64,000 nt of DNA from Magicicada septendecula (Eukaryota > Arthropoda > Insecta > Hemiptera > Cicadidae). The first letter of the stretch is position 1. Each line of letters opens with the position of its first letter. Positions 57,427 through 64,000 of the stretch are shown here, in pieces. The notes under the pieces are model-generated. The model saw only the letters and a program-made list of their open reading frames with translations, made no database searches and had not been told where the DNA came from. A program made the translations under genes and the position numbers. The stretch is taken from contig CM068373.1 of NCBI GenBank assembly GCA_034769895.1, positions 25,692,120 through 25,756,119 on the forward strand, given 5' to 3'.

Positions 57427-57430
57427 ATAT

Positions 57431-58439
57431 TGTTTACAAATATCGTTTATACATGCAAAGGATAATAATAGTGAAAGACTGCAGCCATCTCTAAACTCTG
57501 CAAATTATACAAACAGTTTATTATTCCTTTGTAAGTAACTCGTTGAGTTTTCTGCAGGTCTCTTATGTAATATCTTCAAATTCATTTTCTTCAAGAAAAA
57601 ACTATATGTCCGAGAAATATATTCAACGTCGCCAATGCGTTACTCAAACCTAATATTTACAAATAGACTATAATTTAGTCACACACTGTACAAACGATAA
57701 ACATAAATTTCCAGACATTAAAAATGACAAGTTAATTAAAAACGTACAAAAAGATAACAAAATTAATACCTGGAAAACCTTAATATTTACAAACACAATA
57801 ATAATAATCTACTAATTAAAAAACAAATACAAATAAAAACAAATCAAGACGACTTATTTAAAATCATAAATGTAGTATAACAATAAAATAAAAAAATATA
57901 TATGTGATAAAAAGCTACAACATAAACATTAAAAGAAAAATAGAATTGCAGTTAATTTTGGTTATCCGTTAGATGTATTTTAAGCGAAACATTCAAGTAT
58001 AATTCATCAAACTTTCGAAGGTGCAGAATAATTTATGTGAACGTGCGTCAGGTGAAAATAAACCTACTTGCTGTGTATTTATTTGAAGATTTGGGGTGCA
58101 CTTATTTGATGGCATAAATAGGGTATATATTTAAGATCTAGGGTCACAGTAACACGTCCACAAAAACGTTTTATTTCTAATGTAGTTTATTTAGTTGTAT
58201 TTTAAAATTTTATTCAAGTGCAATGTAGTGAACTCAAATTAAGGATGCAATCTTAAATTTATATGTGACAATAACGCTACTACAGGCCGTGACTGTAAAC
58301 TACCATAGGATAGATCAGAATTAAAATGAATTTTCCGCAGCGGACAGTATGCAAAACAAACAGCAGTCACTCCCAAGCAGGACAGTCAGCAGTTATAAAA
58401 TTTCAGTTATATAATTTGTGTCTTCATTTTGTCCTTTAA
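57431..58439. other. Unassigned A-rich sequence before the Penelope-like copy
   Basis: 57640-57960 is very A-rich with decayed NLIFTN-like frames on the plus strand, which may be a more decayed Penelope-like fragment. No gene recognised. Confidence 0.4.
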
Positions 58440-59460
58440 GTTTGTTTATTATTATAAAAAACAGCCTCCAACTAATACTAAAACAAAATTACATTGAATT
58501 TAACAGCAAAATTTATCAACAGCAAGAAGGTTTAGCAATGGGATCTCCATTATCTAGCATAATAGCAGAAATATTCTTACAACACATAGACACCAAAATA
58601 CAAAATATTATAAAATGATTTAATCCAAGTGCCATATGGATAAGATATGTAGATGATGGGCTATATGTATCAAATAACAAAAACACAAATGCAGAGAACA
58701 TACTAAAACAAATCAATAATATACATCCAAACATACAATTCACAGAAGATAAAGAAAAATATAACAAAATCAACTATTTAGACATAACAATCACAAGAAA
58801 CAACAACCACATAAAATATGCAATATACAGAAAACCAACTTCTACCAACATCATCATACCTAACCATTCTGACCACATATCACAACATAAAATGGCAGCA
58901 TTCTATTCGCTATTTAACAGAATGTACAAAATCCTCCTAAACAAACAAGAAACAGACAAAGAACGAAATATAATATACCGAATTGCTCGTGAAAATGGAT
59001 ACACTAAAAATACTATAAACAAAATAGAAAATAAAATCAAATATAAAATAAAAACTAAACAATTAAGAATTAATCAAAATGAACAACACAAATAATAACA
59101 ACAACACAAAATGGGCCACATTCACATACATAAATAATAAAATGACAAAACTAACAAAATCATTTAAAAACACATATATTTAAATAGCATACAAAACTAA
59201 TAATAAAAATAATTTACAAAAACTAAATAACCCACACAACAAAGATAATACAACTACTATACAAAATTGAATACCAAGATTGCAATAAATGTTAAATAGG
59301 ACAAACTAAAAAACAGCTGAAAAAACGTTATTTTGAACATCTAAATGCATACAAAAAAAAAACAGAAATATATAAATCCAATTTAGCCACACATGCAATA
59401 AACGCGGGACATGAATTCCCAGACATAACCAATATGACACTAATAAAACACATAGCCATA
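58440..59460 (+). pseudogene. Penelope-like element: RT plus GIY-YIG endonuclease, 5'-truncated
   Basis: One frame carries LKQNYIEFNSKIYQQQEGLAMGSPLSSIIAEIFLQ, an in-frame TGA at 58616-58618, then IWIRYVDDGLYVSNN with the YVDD box, NYLDITITR, IYRKPTSTN and HKMAAFYSLFNRM, diagnostic of Penelope-like RTs, to a stop near 59093. After a frameshift comes KWATFTYINNKMTKLTKSFKN, and the GIY-YIG domain follows (KIEYQDCNKC, a stop where Tyr is expected, IGQTKKQLKKRYFEHL, NLATHAINAGHEFPD). RT motifs before the MGSPLS box are missing. Penelope-like elements use the nuclease to nick DNA and prime reverse transcription. Confidence 0.92.
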
Positions 59461-59736
59461 ACATAATAAAACACAAAGGGACCATAATGAACATTTGGGA
59501 AAATTTACAAACATACAAACATAAAACACAAAACAAACTAATACCTGAACAAATACAAATCTCTACAAAACAAGGCACAATTTTCAAAGCACTCAACATC
59601 GAAAATACACAAAATACTAATACGCATACCACAATCACACACAAAAATAAGACTTTGAGATACCAGAAACCAACGGAAGACCAAAATGGCGACTGACCAA
59701 CACATAGGTACTTCACTAGAAGCAGAATCGCGAAGG

Positions 59737-59767
59737 CTGAGGATGAGAGCACCATAGCTCTCGAAAC
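59737..59767 (+). other. Hammerhead-like motif at the Penelope-like 3' end
   Basis: CTGAGGA, T, GAGAGC, 6-nt loop, GCTCTC, GAAAC. Matches the CUGANGA / stem II / GAAA core of hammerhead ribozymes except for one extra U before the stem. Hammerhead motifs are known in the terminal repeats of Penelope-like elements, and the position about 280 bp after the nuclease fits. Confidence 0.6.
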
Positions 59768-59799
59768 AAGTTCCTAGTAAGGAAAATAAAATATCTTGA

Positions 59800-60429
59800 G
59801 GTAATTTCAGTATAAATAATAAACATTATATATATATATATTGCAACGATACAGCCATATGCTGTATTGAGCATTATTTTCAATAAATATAAAATTTGTA
59901 AAATTAATATAAGTTTGGGGTAAATGGACAGGTCTGTGATTGTAAAGATATTTCATTGTTATACTAGGGGAGATATTAACCTGTTTCAACAGGCAAGGAA
60001 CCCCTGCTCGATTGTATGTGTGTTACGCGTGTATCTTGTGTGTGGTAGTGATGCATGTACAGACAGTGCGACCCTCCCCAGCAACCCTCCCCAATTAGTT
60101 AATAAAATAATTATTTTAATTCACTGTGTGAAAACTAATTAGTGTATAAACAAACAAAAGGCACCAAAGTGTGTGTAAATTTTATTGTTATCCACAGTAT
60201 GAAAATGACGTTAATAGGACTCACTACGCGGAGACAGTGCGAAATAAATGTGCCAAAAATACGCAAATTACGCTAAGACGCTCAAATTAATACAGTCAGT
60301 GCTTAATCAAATTAGCTATGATTTGTGCTATCTCGATTCCGTGCAAAACATTGCCATTTGCAAAAAATTGCAAATATGTGAAAAGGTTCGGGAGTGGGGG
60401 CTAGCAAGTGATCTGCAGGTCTCGACAAG
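59800..60429. other. Unassigned sequence
   Basis: AT-rich, with a short (TA)n at 59828-59841. No gene recognised. Confidence 0.45.
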
Positions 60430-60720
60430 ATGATTTCGGAACCAACAGGTGCGGAATCTCGAGAGGGTATAAATTAAGGGCTCGACTGGAAACCCTTCTC
60501 TTCATTTCAAGACACAGTTGCAGTCGGACACGCTGTCCGTCGGCAGAACAGTTTGTTTTATTATAAGTCTCCTCTGTGAACGAATAAAGACGTTCAGTAA
60601 TTATGTTTACGATATTTCGGGAAACGTAAAGTACCGGGACCGTTTAAGTCGTCAGAGTATCACGGAGAAGCTACAAGAGCGACGCGGGATGCTGGACGTT
60701 CGGAGATGCTTTTGAAACGC
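60430..60720 (+). promoter_or_regulatory. TATA promoter-like region, possible LTR or retroelement 5' end
   Basis: TATAAATTA at 60468-60476, followed about 30 bp on by pyrimidine-rich start-site-like sequence (CTTCTCTTCATTTCAAG) and an AATAAAG at 60582-60588. This TATA to AATAAA arrangement over about 110 bp is how many LTRs look. No partner LTR was found. Confidence 0.35.
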
Positions 60721-61590
60721 CTAACCGACGACTGATATCCACCTTGCAGCAGACAGTAATTCTCTGGGACGGACCACACCCTCCTGGAGAACGACGCTGG
60801 ACTCTGGATATATCCAGGACCACGTCAAGCCAGGAGTAACGGAAACCCAACTCTGGGCAACGCTGGATCCCGTCAATAATTCGTAAGGTCATCAAAACTC
60901 GAGGTGACATGCATAATGCGCATATAAATGATTTAAAAAAAAAAGAGCTCATAAAGACTATATAAAAAGACAATAAATTAAAACAAAAACATATATAATT
61001 AGAAATAATATATTAGAATCCTAGATAAATATTTTAGTCGTAAGAATGAGCGATCGCATATAAAGAAATATAAAAAAGGAGTTTAAATTTGAGATAGTAT
61101 ATTTTTGTTTATCAAAGTAAATAATTGAAATGATTTGATATTTGCATTTTGTAGAAGAAAATAATTTAAATTTCAAATGCCAGTCTAAGAGTAATGAATG
61201 TAATTTTAAATTTATTTGTTTTTGAAACATTGGTATGGACTGAGCAAGCTGAGGTCAGATCTGAATTAAAAGAATTCAATTTAAATTACATTTAAATTCT
61301 ATGTTGTTTTAGTAAATCAAATAGAATAAATGTCTAGATTAAGGTTATTAACATGTCTAGATGTAAGAGTGTTTTAAAAGTGTGTAACTCGTATAGCGTA
61401 AGTGATAAACATTTAATAATGAGTGATATCTTGATCGGAGATGATTAACAATGTTTTAGTATTTATAATGCTTGACAAAACAATAAATATAAATTTTTAA
61501 CTACTCATAAATCTACTACTCTTATTATAGTTACACCTGGTATTGTTATAATTACTTACAACCTGCATATATAATTGTGTTGTTATATAA
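60721..61590. other. Unassigned sequence
   Basis: Nothing recognised beyond low-complexity AT stretches. Confidence 0.4.
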
Positions 61591-61720
61591 TTTTGTTGCC
61601 CGCTAACTTGGGGCTCGACACGCTTACATTTAATCATATGTATCGTTGTATAGAATTGTCGTCCCAAAGAACGTGGGGCTCCACAAAATTAAATATAACG
61701 ATATGTATTGTTGTAATATA
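61591..61720 (+). other. Retroelement leader-like duplicate (GGGGCTC motif)
   Basis: Two related stretches, 'gcccgctaacttggggctcg' (about 61598-61617) and 'cccaaagaacgtggggctcc' (about 61653-61672), resemble the GCCCAACGTGGGGCTCGA leader just after many LTR primer binding sites. Each is followed by 'aatYatatgtatYgttgta'. Weak evidence for a decayed LTR element leader. Confidence 0.3.
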
Positions 61721-62089
61721 TTGCAACGTGACAAATGGTCTCAGTATTGGTGAATATAGAGAGTAATGATTATCAGGTATTATAAATGTCCCAAACGATA
61801 AAAGAATGTGTGAAAATAAATAGTATTAATAAAATAATTAGAATTAATAGGATGAAATTAGAAAATCAGAAATTGTAGAACAATGAAGATATAATTTTAT
61901 ATGTGAGTGAAGTGTTGTGTAATGTAGGTAGCGAATAGAATGTTAGGGAATTATATTCATGTGTTACAAAGATGTGTTCTAGAAAATTCAAGAAAGAGGA
62001 AGTTAGAAAACACGTGGCCGCTACTGAATACATGAGTGTAAATTGAAACGACGCCTACGCGCATAGCGGCGGTGACGTCACTCGGCAGC

Positions 62090-62163
62090 GCAGCGATATA
62101 CATTCGGCTGCATTATAAAAGGAGTAGCCAGTCTTCTCGACGCTCTCTCTGAAAACTCTGAAA

Positions 62164-62199
<36 letters not shown>

Positions 62200-62200
62200 A
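62090..62200 (+). promoter_or_regulatory. TATA box followed by a (CT)n tract
   Basis: GCATTATAAAAGGAG (TATAAAA 62114-62120), then (CT)n at 62169-62196. Looks like a core promoter. The downstream 300 bp is relatively GC-rich and non-coding. Likely TE-derived; no gene follows. Confidence 0.35.
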
Positions 62201-64000
62201 GTTCTCAGCGAAGGTGGTCGCAGTGGAAATCGATTCCAGGCAACGTTAATTCCAGACGTCCTTGGGTCTGTATAGTGGAGTTAGCAGCGAGTGGCAACAG
62301 GAAACCATCACGGAGTGCGAGATATTCGACTACCGTTCCTGAGCATCATTTGCTGATCGTAGCGGCTGGAATACGGAGACCTGGAGCAAGGCACTAACTG
62401 GAGACGGTTGCTGGAACGTGGACCGAGACGACGGATCGCTGGAGGCCGGATCGAGATCATCGACCGGGAGGACAAAGAGGACAAGGGAAGCAAAATTTAA
62501 AATCATTATCAAATTGTAAAACTTTTAAAGAGCACGTAAAAGAATATTAATTTAAACTAATTTAGTTTACAAAAATAATACTTTGAACACTTAAATAAGT
62601 TTACAGAACTGTGTTGAAAGCAAGAAAGCATTTATTTAAAGACATTTCAAACAGATTTTTTTAACAACAACAAATTAATTGTCTATAAAATAATTAATGA
62701 ACATTTTAATACAAAGTGTGTACCAGAAAGAACAATAAATGTATTAAATTCACTAATTGTGCATTCTTTTCTGCAAGTCTGGTCTGGGCTAGAACCTGTT
62801 GCCTTGCAATATATATTGCGATAGAACACAAGATCATGATAAGCAATGAACTATGTCTTATGCATGGATGACGAACTTCTCATGTTTAAATTTGTTTCTT
62901 GTTCAAATTAGTTTTTTAGCTATAGTTTTTGTATGGTATTACCGATAAGAATTTAGAATAGGTCAAACTCTTAAAAATTGTATTCGTCATTTTTCTATGT
63001 AATGTGTTTGTGAAAGTGTGCGCGGGTGCGTGAGTTATTGACATTTTTCTCTATTGAGTCCGTTATAATTACCCGATTTACATGAGACTTGAACAGGACA
63101 TAAAATTTAATATTAGCTACAATTTCCTTATATTCTGTGATCTTCCAATAACTGTTAAATGTGAATTTTTGTTATATGAAATCTCTATTTAAAACTCACT
63201 CAGGCGTGAAGTAATAAAATCCCAGATAATTATATGTGCAGGCTTTGCAAATTTCATGCAAAGTGTTGCATGAAGAACTATTAGTGCCGTGTGCATAAAT
63301 TATCATGTGACCGATAATTGGCCAATTAGAACGCAGTAAAATAATTGAAAATTCTCTTTTGCCATGTGCAGATCAAGTTAGTTCATCTTGAGCATTCGTC
63401 TAGTAAACGTGCGGTCCGCGTTCAAGAAGTTTCTCTTGCGTGAACACGTAAACAGTGCGAAAGGTGTACGAAAACTTGGAACTCTGTGTGAGTTATTCTA
63501 CAGACCCAAGTAATTCAGTTTTAATAAATAATATTGTGATTTACAAGTATCCGTGTTAGTCAAGATATCCTCATAGGGAGATCTACTGACCGCGGTAGAT
63601 CTGTGTGAAGCGAGGACACTTGAAGACAGCCGGAAGGTGTGCGCCTATATACCGTTTCTCTTTAAACACCCTCGTTACACCTTGAGATACGTAAATAAAC
63701 TATAACAGTATTAAAACAGTTTAAAAACCATTAACAATCATAATCAGTGTTATCGCAGCGAGGCCGTGTTGCAGTTCGTCGAGCAAGTTCAGCGTGTGTA
63801 TCATCAGGACACCAACCCAGCAGAATCCACGAGGGTAGGACACGTGAGATATACGCATCGCCATCAGCCATCTCGCCGCATCAAATTGGAATATCTCCAC
63901 TCAAGTAACAAATTCAGATCTGAACTTTACATAAACTGTTTTCAAACAATATTTCAAAATTCATAACATTTCTGTATGTTCAAAAATATATCGTATGAAC
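62201..64000. other. Unassigned sequence to the window end
   Basis: ORFs are short and without motifs. 63400-63680 has a GC-richer, LTR-like feel with CCTATATACC at 63642-63651, but I cannot find a second copy. Confidence 0.4.

Overview
This window reads as nuclear DNA of an arthropod, most likely an insect. It is AT-rich, almost free of host genes and densely packed with nested transposable elements. The only host-type gene I can support is an intact single-exon gustatory-receptor-like gene (29566-30732, minus strand). That gene, together with the mix of Ty3/Gypsy, Penelope-like, RTE/R1/Jockey-type LINE, Tc1/mariner, hAT, P-like, Helitron and SINE sequence, fits a large repeat-rich insect genome. 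I cannot name the species. No bacterial operon, rRNA gene, functional tRNA gene or CRISPR array is visible.

Layout. 1-5.3 kb: LTR fragments, a 32-bp minisatellite, a (CTT)n tract and two decayed LINEs. 5459-14477: a nearly complete, very young Ty3/Gypsy element on the minus strand, with 1528-bp LTRs that differ at four positions by eye, a GTGA target duplication, gag with a CCHC knuckle, a textbook -1 frameshift signal, protease-RT-RNase H and integrase. This copy is crippled by an amber codon in gag, His in place of the first Asp of the RT YxDD box, and a frame break before integrase. 15-21 kb: LINE tail, foldback, mariner remnant, an LTR with a 1.3-kb D-41-D mariner inside it, and an 813-bp hAT-type element with a perfect 8-bp duplication. 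21-27.7 kb: little recognisable. 27.7-30.7 kb: an LTR split by a P-like transposon, then the receptor gene. 32.2-34.75 kb: a LINE end next to a probable 2.06-kb Helitron with a 131-bp tandem array. 35-42.6 kb: Jockey endonuclease remnant, long purine and (ACT)n tracts, a TIR element, a Penelope-like remnant and a LINE end. 45.6-51.6 kb: a non-coding block present four times, interrupted by a short retroinsert and a solo LTR. 52-57.4 kb: LINE end, solo LTR, perfect 68-bp palindrome, 84-bp tandem repeat, and an LTR carrying a SINE. 58.4-59.8 kb: a Penelope-like RT plus GIY-YIG remnant with a hammerhead-like motif. 60-64 kb: promoter-like and LTR-leader-like sequence, not resolved.

How it fits together. 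One family of roughly 480-590-bp LTRs (ends TGYTACG...CGTAACA) recurs at least seven times. Five copies have both ends, and four of those are flanked by exact ATAT duplications. Three of the five were later used as landing sites by three unrelated elements (mariner, P-like transposon, SINE), so the LTRs act as a relative clock. Retroelement ends in the window also repeatedly carry a CTGAnGA / stem-loop / GAAA hammerhead-like motif.
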